Assembly: GCF_000425225.1 (NCBI RefSeq)
Contig: NZ_AULJ01000008.1
Coordinates: 62,001 to 126,000 of the forward strand
Direction of reading: 5' to 3'
DNA length: 64,000 bases
DNA from: Pontibacillus marinus BH030004 = DSM 16465
Lineage (GTDB): Bacteria > Bacillota > Bacilli > Bacillales > BH030062
Of the stretch, positions 38,163-47,862 are shown in pieces. The translations under genes and the position numbers were made by a program. The notes under the pieces were generated by a model. The model searched no databases, was not told the DNA's origin, and saw only the letters and a program-made list of their open reading frames with translations. The number at the start of each line of letters is the position of its first letter. The first letter of the stretch is position 1.

Positions 38163-40385
38163 TTAGTTGCTCTGCCATGCTAAGTACTTTTGTTCAATCT
38201 CTTGAGCAGGAAGTGGTTTGCTAAAGAAATAACCTTGTGTTACATCACATAGGTACTCTTTAAGGAAATTTAACTGATCAGCTGTTTCTACGCCTTCAGC
38301 AATCACCTGCAAGTTTAAGTTGTGAGCTAATGTGATGATCGCTTTTACAATTACGGCATCGTTGTGGTCATTCATAATCTCATTTACAAAGGATTTATCG
38401 ATCTTAATATAATCAATCGGGAAGTCCTTAAGGTAATTGAGAGAACTGTAACCTGTTCCAAAATCATCAATTGAAATACAAATACCTAATGCTTTTAATT
38501 GTTCTAATACAGAAAGGGAATAGTCATACTCCATTGCCATATATTCCGTAATCTCTACGACAAGGTATTGCGGATCCAGTTCTGTACGTTTTAATACACG
38601 CTCTATAAATTTGACGAGGTCTCTTGTAAGAAATTGTTGCGTTGATAGATTGACAGCAATTTTTACAGGTTCCATCCCGGCATCCTGCCATTTTTTATTT
38701 TGCGAGCATGCTTCATTAATGACCCATTCACCGATTTGAGTGATTAGCCCATTTTTCTCTGCTAGTTTAATAAATTTCGCTGGAGATAGAAGTCCAAGTG
38801 TAGGATGTTGCCAACGGATTAATGCTTCAAAGCCTATTAATTCTCCAGTTGCGTTATTGAATTGTGGCTGATAATGAAGGACGAACTCCTCATGATCCAT
38901 TGCTTTTCTTAAATCAGCCTCAAGACTATATTCCTCCATCATATCTTCTAGCAATTCGGATGTGTACACGACATAGCGATTTTTCCCTTGGGATTTTGCC
39001 TGATACATGGCGTTATCTGCATAAACCATCAAGTCTTCCATAGATATAGGTGAGTCAGGATAAATCGCTACTCCAATACTGGCTGTGGTGTGTAATTCAT
39101 TGGCACCCACATGAAACGGCTCATGAAAAAGCTCTAGAACTTTCTCTGCTTTTTCGGTTACATAGCTTTCATCTTCAAAGTCTTTTAGAAGGAAAATGAA
39201 CTCATCTCCACCCATACGTGCAAGCACATCTTTTTCACCAAGGCAACTATACAGGCGCTTACTTACTTCATCCAAGAATTGGTCTCCATTAGAATGACCA
39301 AAATTATCGTTAATAATTTTGAAACGATCGAGGTCAATGAATAGTAGAGCTAGGCTCCGATTTTGTCCCTCATTAATATCATGAATAATGGTTTCCATTT
39401 CGTTTTTTATGTATCGTCTGTTTGGTAAATCTGTTAGATCATCGTGATAAGCCAAGTAGTTAAATCTTTGCTGAAGTGAGTGACGTTTTGAGATATCTCT
39501 GAACTGACCGAAGGCACCAATCATTTTGTCCTCTTCATAAATGGGTTGCGCATCGAATAGACAGACGACCTCATTGCCATCCTCTTTTGTAAATTGAAGC
39601 TCTTCATTTTTGAATATCTTTTCGTGCTCGAGTACTTCCTTAAAATATTCACCCGTGAGAGGGGAGTTTTGGATGTTTCGTCCAACAACTGATTCTCTAG
39701 TATTATTCGAGATCTCTTGAGCGAAATCATTAAACTCAGTTGTGATCCCTTGCTCATCAGTGATAACAATCCCGTTACTTGTTCGGCTCAACATAATTTG
39801 ATTCATGATATTGAGCTGACGATTTTGTTTTCTTAGTAATAATTCTCTTTCAATCGAATCGACTGCCTGGGTTAGCATGGTTAAGAAGAGTGGGTTTTGA
39901 AACTGTTGAGGCATCATAATACATACACTGCCTAAAAGATTATTGTCATCAGTGTAGTGAAAAGCAGTTCCATAACACGCAATCTCATGTAGGAATGTAT
40001 GGTAATGTTGTTCGCCTATGATACTGATCGGGTGTTTTTGTTGTAAGGAAAGGCTGACTACATTTGTCCCTGTATCTTCTTGAGTAAATCTGCATCCTGG
40101 TATAATTCCAAACTGCTCAATGGTCGTTTTGATTGTTTCGTCTCCTTCGATATCGAGGAGATAGCCATTAGCATCAGATACGACAACGAGGATTGGAGTT
40201 CCTTTTAAGGAATCTAGCAATTTATTAGAAAAAAAGCTCACAACAGATAAGATTTCACTATAGGATCTTCTTTTTTGATCTAGTTCTATGTCGCTTAAAA
40301 ATTGCTTGGGACGGGAGACCTCATTCGGATCCATTCCCATTTCCCTACACATTCTATTCGATTCTTTTATGTACTGAGGTTCCAT
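38163..40385 (-). CDS. GAF-PAS-GGDEF-EAL c-di-GMP turnover protein
   Basis: A 740-residue soluble protein. The N terminus (about 1-190) resembles the GAF-type sensor of AcoR-like activators (GTPILVVVSDANGYLLDIEG, EDTGTNVVSLSL). A PAS domain follows (about 195-310), then GGDEF (LTDLPNRRYIKNEM, MGGDEFIFLL) and EAL (FEALIRWQHPTLG, FGTGYSSLNYL, IDKSFVNEI). Both active-site signatures are intact, so it could make and/or degrade c-di-GMP. ATG 40385 lies nine bases after GGAGGGGG. It is divergent from the DcuS-like kinase, with a REP-a between them. Confidence 0.92.
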   Translation of the reverse strand: MEPQYIKESNRMCREMGMDPNEVSRPKQFLSDIELDQKRRSYSEILSVVSFFSNKLLDSLKGTPILVVVSDANGYLLDIEGDETIKTTIEQFGIIPGCRFTQEDTGTNVVSLSLQQKHPISIIGEQHYHTFLHEIACYGTAFHYTDDNNLLGSVCIMMPQQFQNPLFLTMLTQAVDSIERELLLRKQNRQLNIMNQIMLSRTSNGIVITDEQGITTEFNDFAQEISNNTRESVVGRNIQNSPLTGEYFKEVLEHEKIFKNEELQFTKEDGNEVVCLFDAQPIYEEDKMIGAFGQFRDISKRHSLQQRFNYLAYHDDLTDLPNRRYIKNEMETIIHDINEGQNRSLALLFIDLDRFKIINDNFGHSNGDQFLDEVSKRLYSCLGEKDVLARMGGDEFIFLLKDFEDESYVTEKAEKVLELFHEPFHVGANELHTTASIGVAIYPDSPISMEDLMVYADNAMYQAKSQGKNRYVVYTSELLEDMMEEYSLEADLRKAMDHEEFVLHYQPQFNNATGELIGFEALIRWQHPTLGLLSPAKFIKLAEKNGLITQIGEWVINEACSQNKKWQDAGMEPVKIAVNLSTQQFLTRDLVKFIERVLKRTELDPQYLVVEITEYMAMEYDYSLSVLEQLKALGICISIDDFGTGYSSLNYLKDFPIDYIKIDKSFVNEIMNDHNDAVIVKAIITLAHNLNLQVIAEGVETADQLNFLKEYLCDVTQGYFFSKPLPAQEIEQKYLAWQSN

Positions 40386-40476
40386 TTTCACATTCCCCCT
40401 CCTGAAGTCCTATGAATCGACCTTCAAAACTTAAATATAAACGAAAGCGGTTGAATGTGTCAATTTCGTTCAAGAG

Positions 40477-40526
40477 GTGCCTGATCCCCACTGGAGTGAT
40501 GCAGTAAAGCGGTGGGGGTCAGGCAC
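40477..40526. repeat. REP-a palindrome between divergent genes
   Basis: GTGCCTGATCCCCACTGGAGTGAT... / ...GGTGGGGGTCAGGCAC, 50 bases. Confidence 0.88.
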
Positions 40527-40602
40527 CAGGTTTTATCTATTGTCTCAACTCAACTCATCCTCTATGATAGAGAAAATAATAAAAGTTCATTTGAGGGGTC
40601 TT

Positions 40603-42207
40603 ATGCTAAAGCGCTTACTAAACGTATCCTTACAAACCAAAATACTAGGCTTAGTTACAGCCTTAATCTTAATGGTGACCGTAATCTTAACGAGCGCCTT
40701 CACTTACATAGAAACCAAACAAATTCGAAATCATACAGGTAGTTTAGCTCTGCAAACAGCCAAAACCATTTCCTATATGCCCACTGTAATAAAAGGGATC
40801 CAAGAATTCTACCCATCCCGTGAATTAAGAACCTTAGCTACCCAGATGCAGGGACAAGTAGATGCGGATTTTGTTGAGGTCGCAACTAGAGATGGTGTGG
40901 TTTATTCGCATACCTCTAGATATTTAATTGGAAACAAACGGCCTTCTGATCAAAATTACACGGCTATTGTTTTCGGAGGCTACTATCAAACAGACACTGA
41001 ATTCAATGATAAAAAAGCACTAAGCGGGAAGGCGCCTATCATTGGCGAACAAGGAAGAATACTAGGTGTAGTCACAGTAGGTTATTTTTATGAAGGGATT
41101 CATGAGAGGATATCCGATAAGGTGTTTACCGTGATTACATTTTCAATCCTTGCCTTATTCCTGGGCTTAATGGGAAGTATCTTTTTAGCACGAAACATCA
41201 GGAGAGATACCTTAGGCCTTGAACCTGCTGAGATTGCTCAGCTTTATCGAGAGCGTGGAGCCATTCTTCGGTCTATTAATGAAGGGCTTATTGCTATGGA
41301 CAAAACAGGTCGTATTACCCTGATTAATCGTTCAGCCCGAAAACTGTTAGATATCGACAATGATTGGGTGGGGAAACAAATACATCTGATCTTACCCCAT
41401 GTGGATGTTGATGCTATTTTAAATGGAACTCAAGTCATCCATAATTGGGAGATGTATGAACAGGGACGTCAGCTTATCGTAACGTGTACGCCTGTTGTGA
41501 ATAAAAAAGAAGCCATTGGTGTAGTGGCGACTTTTAAAGATCAAACTGAAATCAGGGAAATGGCGGATACGATTTACGAGGTTCGTCAATATTCGGAAGA
41601 CCTCAGAGCTCAGACACATGAGTTCACCAATAAGATGTATATTCTTTCTGGCTTATTACAATTGGAGCATTATGATGAAGCCTTAGAAATGATCGAAGAG
41701 GAATCGAAAGTATTGGAAAAGCAAAATCAAATTCTGTTCCATCAAATACAGGATCCCAAGGTCCAAGCTATTATTCTAGGTAAAATTAGCAAAGCCTCAG
41801 AGAAAAAGATAGATTTAGAGATTGATTCCAATAGTTCATTAGCTGAGCTGCCTGAACATATTACCGTTTCTCCTTTAGTTACGATTCTTGGAAACCTCAT
41901 CGATAATGCTTTTGAAGCGGTGATGGACCAGGAGGATCAACACGTATCGATTTTCACAATGGACTTTGGTGATGACATTATTTTTGAAGTGACGGATTAT
42001 GGCAAGGGGATATCAAACGATGAAATTGATAAAATTACAGAAAAAGGATTCTCAACAAAAGGTTCCTATAATCACGGGTTTGGATTATATAATGTAAAAC
42101 AAGCCGTACTAGAATTAGGCGGATCCATGGACATCCAATCTGAATCAGGAATGACGACATTTACAGTTTACATCCCAAAAGAATCACCACAGGAGGGAGA
42201 AGCATGA
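40603..42207 (+). CDS. CitA/DcuS-family sensor histidine kinase
   Basis: A 534-residue membrane kinase. Two membrane helices (about 14-35 and 170-192) enclose an extracytoplasmic PDC-type sensor with VEVATRDGVVYSHT and GEQGRILGVVTVGY, as in C4-dicarboxylate or citrate sensors. A cytoplasmic PAS (INEGLIAMDKTGRITLINRS), the H-box RAQTHEFTNKMYILSGLLQL and an HATPase with NLIDNAFEAV and GFGLYNVKQAV follow. ATG 40603 has GAGGGG just upstream. It overlaps the response-regulator gene by four bases. The tricarboxylate-type transporter downstream is the likely target, and its substrate the likely signal. Confidence 0.9.
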   Translation: MLKRLLNVSLQTKILGLVTALILMVTVILTSAFTYIETKQIRNHTGSLALQTAKTISYMPTVIKGIQEFYPSRELRTLATQMQGQVDADFVEVATRDGVVYSHTSRYLIGNKRPSDQNYTAIVFGGYYQTDTEFNDKKALSGKAPIIGEQGRILGVVTVGYFYEGIHERISDKVFTVITFSILALFLGLMGSIFLARNIRRDTLGLEPAEIAQLYRERGAILRSINEGLIAMDKTGRITLINRSARKLLDIDNDWVGKQIHLILPHVDVDAILNGTQVIHNWEMYEQGRQLIVTCTPVVNKKEAIGVVATFKDQTEIREMADTIYEVRQYSEDLRAQTHEFTNKMYILSGLLQLEHYDEALEMIEEESKVLEKQNQILFHQIQDPKVQAIILGKISKASEKKIDLEIDSNSSLAELPEHITVSPLVTILGNLIDNAFEAVMDQEDQHVSIFTMDFGDDIIFEVTDYGKGISNDEIDKITEKGFSTKGSYNHGFGLYNVKQAVLELGGSMDIQSESGMTTFTVYIPKESPQEGEA

Positions 42208-42890
42208 GTGAGATTCGAGCAGTCATAGCAGAAGACGATTTTCGTGTGTTACGCATTCAAGAGCAATTCTTAGAAAAAATAGATGATGTACGTGTGGTAG
42301 GGAAAGCCTTAAATGCTCAAGAAACCTTGCAAGCGCTTGAAGAAAATGAGGTAGACCTCCTTTTACTAGATATTTATATGCCTGATCAGTTGGGAATCGA
42401 TCTTATTCCTGATATTCGAAAGAAGTTTCCAACCGTTGATATTATCATCATTTCAGCTGCAACGGATAAAGAGTTTTTAGAAGCGTGCTTACGTAACGGC
42501 GTCTTTTCTTATTTAATCAAGCCTGTGTCTTTAGAGAAGTTTACTGAAGTGATACAAGCATATAAGGAGCAAAATAGCCAGATTCAATCCAAAGAGGAAT
42601 TTGATCAAGCTTTTGCAGATAAAATGTTCGGGCTGAAAAAGCAAGAATCGGATTCGTTTCCGCAAGAAGAGTTACCTAAAGGCGTAGACCCTTTAACGCT
42701 AGAAAAGGTTATGGATGTTTTGCATCAAAATAAAGAGGGGCTGACTGCTGACTCAGTCGCTCAACAAATGGGTGCTTCGCGAACAACAGCCAGACGTTAT
42801 TTAGAGTACTTAATCTCCGTCAAAAAAGTCCAGGCTGAGCTAGAGTATGGTGTGGTAGGAAGACCTGAGCGTATTTATTCTAGTAAATAG
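42204..42890 (+). CDS. CitB/DcuR-family response regulator
   Basis: A 228-residue two-domain regulator. The receiver has acidic D11/D12, the phospho-acceptor D56 in LLLLDIYMP, and a late FSYLIKPVSLEKF with the conserved lysine. The C terminus is an HTH of the type seen with CitA/DcuS kinases: TADSVAQQMGASRTTARRYLEYL. It is translationally coupled to the kinase and ends at a strong terminator. Expected to activate the downstream transport operon. Confidence 0.92.
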   Translation: MSEIRAVIAEDDFRVLRIQEQFLEKIDDVRVVGKALNAQETLQALEENEVDLLLLDIYMPDQLGIDLIPDIRKKFPTVDIIIISAATDKEFLEACLRNGVFSYLIKPVSLEKFTEVIQAYKEQNSQIQSKEEFDQAFADKMFGLKKQESDSFPQEELPKGVDPLTLEKVMDVLHQNKEGLTADSVAQQMGASRTTARRYLEYLISVKKVQAELEYGVVGRPERIYSSK

Positions 42891-42927
42891 AACCCTGATC
42901 GCCTTTTGAAAGGCTCAGGGTTTTTTT
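42891..42927 (+). terminator. Terminator of the two-component operon
   Basis: AACCCTGA...GCCTTTTGAAAGGC...TCAGGGTT followed by TTTTT, directly after the stop codon. Confidence 0.9.
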
Positions 42928-42944
42928 ACATATTAGATTGTGGC

Positions 42945-43283
42945 CACATCCAGCTCCAGCGCCCAGCAACTAGTATGCTTGGGCCCACACGACGTGGGTC
43001 AGATCGACGTTGTCACAGGACGTGACGGTTTTAGTCGATCATTCTTTCTCCGTAAGATAAGTCAACATCGAATCGCTATGCTCTTCGTGTTTCCTTTACA
43101 CGTTTAGTGATATGAAATTTTAACAATGAAGAAATTCGACGTTGTTAAAATTTCTAGGTTAAAGTACCACGGCAACTAAGCTTCTGTCTGAGCCTGTCGG
43201 CTTGCCAATCAGCAAGTTTAGTTAATCTTACTGCGGCTCAGTCCAGCATATACGTTGCTACCCGGGCGCTTACGCTTTTGCAT
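42945..43283. repeat. About 335-base interspersed element with imperfect inverted ends
   Basis: It begins near CACATCCAGCTCCAGCGCCC and ends near CCGGGCGCTTACGCTTTTGC. The ends are partly complementary (AGCGCCCAGCAAC versus GTTGCTACCCGGGCGCT). The CCAGCTCCAGCGCC and GGGCGCTTNCGCTTTTG edges resemble a non-coding element I recall as frequent in Bacillaceae genomes. No coding frame. It lies between the two-component operon and the transporter operon. Confidence 0.5.
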
Positions 43284-43336
43284 AACTGTGAACAAAATGA
43301 ACAAAATTCCCTTAATGTTGTTTTCTATTTTAATTT

Positions 43337-43350
43337 TGAAAACGATTACA
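43337..43350. promoter_or_regulatory. CcpA cre site upstream of the transporter operon
   Basis: TGAAAACGATTACA matches the cre consensus TGWAANCGNTNWCA at every position. It lies 76 bases before the tctC start, in the leader or promoter region, implying carbon-catabolite repression. Confidence 0.75.
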
Positions 43351-43425
43351 TCGGCGGTCTTGGTATGTAAAATAATCATTGAAAGAAATAACAAAACTTT
43401 CAGACAAATTTGGAGGGGTAAAAAG

Positions 43426-44412
43426 ATGAAGAAATTATTGATTTTCTTAAGTATCCTTACGCTTATGGCTTTAACGGCTTGTGGCTCTCAGTCATCGAGT
43501 GGAGATGGAGGGGAGAGTTATCCGAGTAAAGATCTTGAGTTCGTAGCACCAGCTTCACCAGGTGGGGGTTGGGATGCGACAGCCCGTGCAATGAAGAAGG
43601 TATTAAATGATGAAAAGATTGTTGAAGAGAATATGAACGTTGTCAACAAACCTGGAGGTAGCGGAGAAGTAGGTTGGAAATACTTGAAGAAGCAAGATCC
43701 TCATACACTATCTGTTAACTCTAGTCTTGTACTTACCAATAACCTATTAGGTAAAAGTCAGCTAACATACAAAGACTTCACGCCTTTAGCGATTTTAACA
43801 ACTGAATGGGAAGCAGTAGCTATCCCGAAAGATTCTTCTATTAAAAATGCAGAAGCGTTAATGAAGCAACTGAAGAAAGATCCGAAGTCTCTTAAGATTG
43901 CAGTTGCACCAGGTCTAGGAAACGATGACCACTTATCCTTCGTTCAAGCAGCGAAAACATATGGTGTTGATGTAACGAAACTAGATTTCCTTGTGTATGA
44001 AAGTGGTGGCGATGTTGTTTCCGCACTACTTGGTGGACACGTTGATGTAGCAACAATGTCTGTATCTGAAGCGAAGCAACAGTATAAAGCAGATAAAGTT
44101 GATATCCTAGCTGTTTCCTCTGAAGAACGCCTTGATGGACTTGAAGATATTCCAACATGGAAAGAGCAAGGTGTAGACATGGTATTCCCTCACTGGCGCG
44201 GTGTTATGGGACCACCTGATATGACAGAAGAAGAAATTGCATATTGGGATGAAAAGCTGAAGAAAATGACGGAAACGGATGCATGGAAGAAGATTCTTAA
44301 GAACAATGAATGGCAGTCCTTCTACAAGGATAGTAGCGAAACGAAGAAGTTCTTAAAAGAACAAGAAGAGATGTATAGCGACCTTGTGAAGAAATCGGGT
44401 CTAGCCGAATAA
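43426..44412 (+). CDS. tctC: Tripartite tricarboxylate transporter substrate-binding lipoprotein
   Basis: A 328-residue extracytoplasmic binding protein. The lipobox LTAC places the lipidated cysteine at residue 19. After it come LEFVAPASPGGGWDATARAM, VNKPGGSGEVGW and HVDVATMSVSEA, the hallmark elements of TctC/Bug proteins. ATG 43426 follows GGAGGGG by about nine bases; the longer frame from 43255 runs through the repeat element and is rejected. It feeds the TctB-TctA membrane pair downstream. Substrates of the family are citrate and other di- or tricarboxylates. Confidence 0.92.
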   Translation: MKKLLIFLSILTLMALTACGSQSSSGDGGESYPSKDLEFVAPASPGGGWDATARAMKKVLNDEKIVEENMNVVNKPGGSGEVGWKYLKKQDPHTLSVNSSLVLTNNLLGKSQLTYKDFTPLAILTTEWEAVAIPKDSSIKNAEALMKQLKKDPKSLKIAVAPGLGNDDHLSFVQAAKTYGVDVTKLDFLVYESGGDVVSALLGGHVDVATMSVSEAKQQYKADKVDILAVSSEERLDGLEDIPTWKEQGVDMVFPHWRGVMGPPDMTEEEIAYWDEKLKKMTETDAWKKILKNNEWQSFYKDSSETKKFLKEQEEMYSDLVKKSGLAE

Positions 44413-44497
44413 AACAGGAATCTTAATCGTAAATGGAAGCAATGCGGTTGTTTCCATTTGCGATTCTTTACATTCATAGACGAAAGGGGAAACCGTC

Positions 44498-44944
44498 ATG
44501 GCGAGGCTTATTATGCCGTTACTATTTTTCGTTGTGAGTATCGGTGTCATCATAGCGACATTGAATCTACCAAAAGCCAGATTAGGAAATCCAAATGCAC
44601 CTGTTTACTTTCCAATGATGCTAGGGATTTTTCTCCTTATCTTGAGTATTGTGTATTTCATCCAAGAGTGGCGAAAGACGGAGATGGAAGAAAAAGAAGC
44701 TGTTCAAGAGCTTTTACAAGGAAGAGTCCCTAAGCTTATTGGTCTCTCTCTATTATTAGCCTTGGGTTATACGTTGATTTTTGAATGGATCGGCTTTTTA
44801 ATTTCAACCATTCTTTTTATGGCAAGCTTATTATTTTTAATTAACGGTAAGAAGAAGTGGATGGTCAACATCGCAACGGCTCTTATTTTTTCATTTGCAT
44901 CCTGGTATGCCTTTGGTGTACTACTTCAGGTCAGTCTACCGTAA
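44498..44944 (+). CDS. tctB: Tripartite tricarboxylate transporter small membrane subunit
   Basis: A 148-residue protein with four hydrophobic segments: one at the N terminus, one near 48-64 after YFPMMLGIFLLILS, and two in the C-terminal half (about 85-145). Length and the NPNAPVYFPMMLG signature fit TctB. AAAGGGGA lies about six bases before the ATG. It sits between tctC and tctA with short gaps, so it is part of the same transcript. Confidence 0.88.
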   Translation: MARLIMPLLFFVVSIGVIIATLNLPKARLGNPNAPVYFPMMLGIFLLILSIVYFIQEWRKTEMEEKEAVQELLQGRVPKLIGLSLLLALGYTLIFEWIGFLISTILFMASLLFLINGKKKWMVNIATALIFSFASWYAFGVLLQVSLP

Positions 44945-44959
44945 AGGAGTTGAGACGAA

Positions 44960-46483
44960 ATGGGCGTAGATATTCAAACCTTAATGGAAGGATTTAAAAC
45001 TGCAATGCAGCCTATGAATCTGTTATGGGTTCTAGTTGGCGGATTTTTAGGAACCGTTGTCGGCATGCTTCCTGGATTAGGACCTGCGACAGCAGTAGCC
45101 GTACTGATTCCGATCACATTTGGGATGGACCCGACTAGCGCATTAATTCTCATGGCTGCGATTTATTACGGTGCGATGTATGGCGGATCAAGAAGTTCCA
45201 TCTTATTAAATACACCGGGAGATGGCTCAGCCATTGCTGCTACATTTGATGGTTACCCAATGTCTCAGCAAGGTAGAGCGGGGCAGGCACTTGCGATGTC
45301 GGCAATCGCATCTCTAATTGGTGGCGTCATCGCCGTTATCGGGTTTATTTTTCTAGCAAAACCATTAGCTGAGTTCGCTTTGCAATTCGGACCCGCAGAG
45401 TATTTCTTATTGATGGTCTTTACATTATCAGCGATTGTATCTTTATCAAAAGGAAATATGGTAAAAGGCTTCATCTCGATGTCAGTGGGTCTTCTCTTGA
45501 GCACAGTTGGAGTGGATCTTCAAAGTGGTGTCTATCGTTTCACAATGGGGATTCCTCAGTTAAGTGAAGGTATTGATTTTCTTGTTATAATTATCGGAAT
45601 TTATGCGGTAGGGGAGGTTCTATATAACCTTGTTTCGATCGATAAGCCTAAGGGAGATAAAAAGTCGGTCGGAAAGAAGTGGATCACAAAAGATCAGTGG
45701 AAAGTATCCAAATGGCCGATTTTACGAAGCGGACCTTTAGGATTCTTGATTGGTGTTCTACCTGGAGCAGGCGGTTCCATCGCCTCTATGCTTAGCTATA
45801 CAACTGAACGACAGCTTTCGAAACGACAAGACCAATTCGGAAAAGGTGCTGTTGAAGGGGTTGCTGCTCCTGAGTCTGCCAACAACGCTGCATCTGTAGG
45901 TGCCCTTATTCCACTGTTAACGATGGGAATTCCAGGATCAGGGACGACCGCCGTTATGCTTGGAGCTATTATTATGCTAGGTGTTCAGCCTGGACCTTTA
46001 TTGTTCCAACATAATGGGGACATGGTGTGGAGCTTGGTCGGAAGTATGTTTATCGGGAACATCTTTCTTGTTCTCATTAACATTTTGTTATTGGGGTTAC
46101 TTGTGAAGATATTAGATACTCCGGCAAAAATCTTGTATCCCGTTATTTTTGTTCTGTCATTTATCGGAACGTACACCCTGAATTACAGTATTATTGATTT
46201 CTATATCTTGCTGTTGTTTGGTGTTGTAGGGCTTGCGATGAAGATCTACAAATTCCCGATTGCGCCACTTATCTTGGCGGTAATTGTTGGCTCAGATATG
46301 GAACAAAACTTCCGTAAAAGCTTAGTATCCTCTGATGGGTCTTTAGGGATCTTTTTTGAATCAACGGTTTCTGTTGTTCTTTTGATCCTAACGATTCTAT
46401 CTATTTCGTATCCATTTATTACGGAAATGATCCAGAAACGGAGAAAAACTCAGGATACAGCTGGGAACCATCATGAACTCTAA
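44960..46483 (+). CDS. tctA: Tripartite tricarboxylate transporter large membrane subunit
   Basis: A 507-residue permease with about 11-12 membrane segments. The family motifs are clear: VGMLPGLGPATAVAVLIP at about residue 35, YGAMYGGSRSSILLNTPGD near 75, and the second glycine-rich repeat GVLPGAGGSIASMLSYTTE near 270. It uses an ion gradient to import the ligand delivered by TctC. AAAGGAG lies about ten bases before the ATG. Its 3' end overlaps the next gene by 11 bases. Confidence 0.93.
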   Translation: MGVDIQTLMEGFKTAMQPMNLLWVLVGGFLGTVVGMLPGLGPATAVAVLIPITFGMDPTSALILMAAIYYGAMYGGSRSSILLNTPGDGSAIAATFDGYPMSQQGRAGQALAMSAIASLIGGVIAVIGFIFLAKPLAEFALQFGPAEYFLLMVFTLSAIVSLSKGNMVKGFISMSVGLLLSTVGVDLQSGVYRFTMGIPQLSEGIDFLVIIIGIYAVGEVLYNLVSIDKPKGDKKSVGKKWITKDQWKVSKWPILRSGPLGFLIGVLPGAGGSIASMLSYTTERQLSKRQDQFGKGAVEGVAAPESANNAASVGALIPLLTMGIPGSGTTAVMLGAIIMLGVQPGPLLFQHNGDMVWSLVGSMFIGNIFLVLINILLLGLLVKILDTPAKILYPVIFVLSFIGTYTLNYSIIDFYILLLFGVVGLAMKIYKFPIAPLILAVIVGSDMEQNFRKSLVSSDGSLGIFFESTVSVVLLILTILSISYPFITEMIQKRRKTQDTAGNHHEL

Positions 46484-47861
46484 AACGTTTTTGTTAGGCT
46501 TAGTTTTAACGATATATGTCTTGTTTTTTAACCCATTTCAAAGCTGGGATATTAAAATGCAGGCGATTGCATTACTCGTCATCATCCAAGTGTTGTGGCT
46601 GAGTCGGGTGTTTCCTTTAGCTTTTTCATCGTTAATTTTAATCATTTTGTTATCGGTTCACTTCTTTACTTATGAAGAAACGTTGAAGGTGATCGGATCA
46701 GAGGTCGTATGGTTATTATTTGCGACCTTTATCTTGTCCGGAGCTTTTATTGAATCAGGTTTAGCTCATCGGATTTCGTTGAAGATTTTAGCCCTATCGA
46801 AAGGGTCAGGTTCTCTCTTGATTCTTTTGTCGTATTGGTTAATCTTATTGCTTTCGTTACTGATTCCTTCAAATATTGGGCGTGGAACGTTAGTCGCTTC
46901 TCTTTTGGACCAAATTATGAAGCACTTATCGAAGCATCAAAATGTTCAAAATCTAGGGCGGAGTTTGTTTATTGGATTAAGTGTACTGTGCGCCCTGGCT
47001 GGGACGATGATTGTAACGGGAGCAAGTTCGACGATCTATGTGTTTGGGATTTTATCGGAGAGAGCTCCTGGGCTTAATTATATAAGTTGGTTCTTATTGA
47101 TTGGTCCAATTGTAATCGTGTTTACGATGATTTTCTGGTTCATCATGATTTCGTTCTTTCCACCTGAAAATACGGCGAAGGAAGAATTGAGAGAATTTCT
47201 TGATTTTAAAATGCGAGAGTTAGGATCTTTATCCAGAGCTGAAATAAAGATGTCTTTCGTGATTGTGTTTGTTGTGACGATGTGGATGACGCATGACTTA
47301 CATGAGATTTCGATCTCCTTGATAGGATTAATGGGAGCCTGTTTGACCATTCTGCCGAAGATTGGCATCTGGAATTGGGATGATGCGAAAGGGAAGATCA
47401 ATTGGGATTTAATTATCTTCTTCGCTGCTACGCTCATGGTTTCAAAACTGCTGATTGAAACGGATGCGACGATGTGGGTGTCGAATTTGTTTGTTGAACT
47501 CACTTCATCAAGTGGTAAGGTCGTTCTAATGCTTTCGCTAGTTGTGCTTACGTTATTGTTGCGGATGGTCTTTGTGAATGTGTTAGGGTTTATGACCATT
47601 ATGATTCCACTAGCTGTGTCGGTTGGTCAGCAGATGAGCTCAGTTGATCCTTTAATGGTAGCACTCATGGTGTTTGTCGTGGGTGTGCCAGGGTTCTTTT
47701 TCATTTTTCAATCCCCTGTACACTTGATTAGCCATTCGTATCATTATTTTGATCGAAAGGACTTATGGAGAGTAGGGCAAATCGCTGTAGTTTCGTGGGT
47801 TGTTGTGGTTTTGATAGCTGTCCTTACATATTGGCAAATCATTTTACAAGGAGGTTTATAG
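46473..47861 (+). CDS. SLC13/DASS-type anion transporter
   Basis: A 462-residue membrane protein with about 12 hydrophobic segments. LWLSRVFPLAFSSLILIILL, SEVVWLLFATFILSGAFIESG, an SNIGRGTL segment and MIVTGASSTIYVFG are like the twin substrate-binding loops of divalent-anion/sodium symporters (SLC13, ArsB-related superfamily). It starts inside tctA (ATG 46473, weak ribosome site), so it is coupled. It lies two bases before a methylisocitrate-lyase-like gene. A second carrier behind a complete TctABC set is unusual; export of a product or import of a related acid are both possible. Confidence 0.8.
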   Translation: MNSKTFLLGLVLTIYVLFFNPFQSWDIKMQAIALLVIIQVLWLSRVFPLAFSSLILIILLSVHFFTYEETLKVIGSEVVWLLFATFILSGAFIESGLAHRISLKILALSKGSGSLLILLSYWLILLLSLLIPSNIGRGTLVASLLDQIMKHLSKHQNVQNLGRSLFIGLSVLCALAGTMIVTGASSTIYVFGILSERAPGLNYISWFLLIGPIVIVFTMIFWFIMISFFPPENTAKEELREFLDFKMRELGSLSRAEIKMSFVIVFVVTMWMTHDLHEISISLIGLMGACLTILPKIGIWNWDDAKGKINWDLIIFFAATLMVSKLLIETDATMWVSNLFVELTSSSGKVVLMLSLVVLTLLLRMVFVNVLGFMTIMIPLAVSVGQQMSSVDPLMVALMVFVVGVPGFFFIFQSPVHLISHSYHYFDRKDLWRVGQIAVVSWVVVVLIAVLTYWQIILQGGL

Positions 47862-47862
47862 C

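Noticed and set aside
43255-43425. N-terminal extension of tctC through the repeat element
   Set aside because: The extension is repeat-derived, has no ribosome site, and would bury the signal peptide and lipobox that begin at ATG 43426.
47078-47599. 173-codon minus-strand frame
   Set aside because: It is fully antisense to the SLC13-type gene, without a ribosome site or plausible composition.
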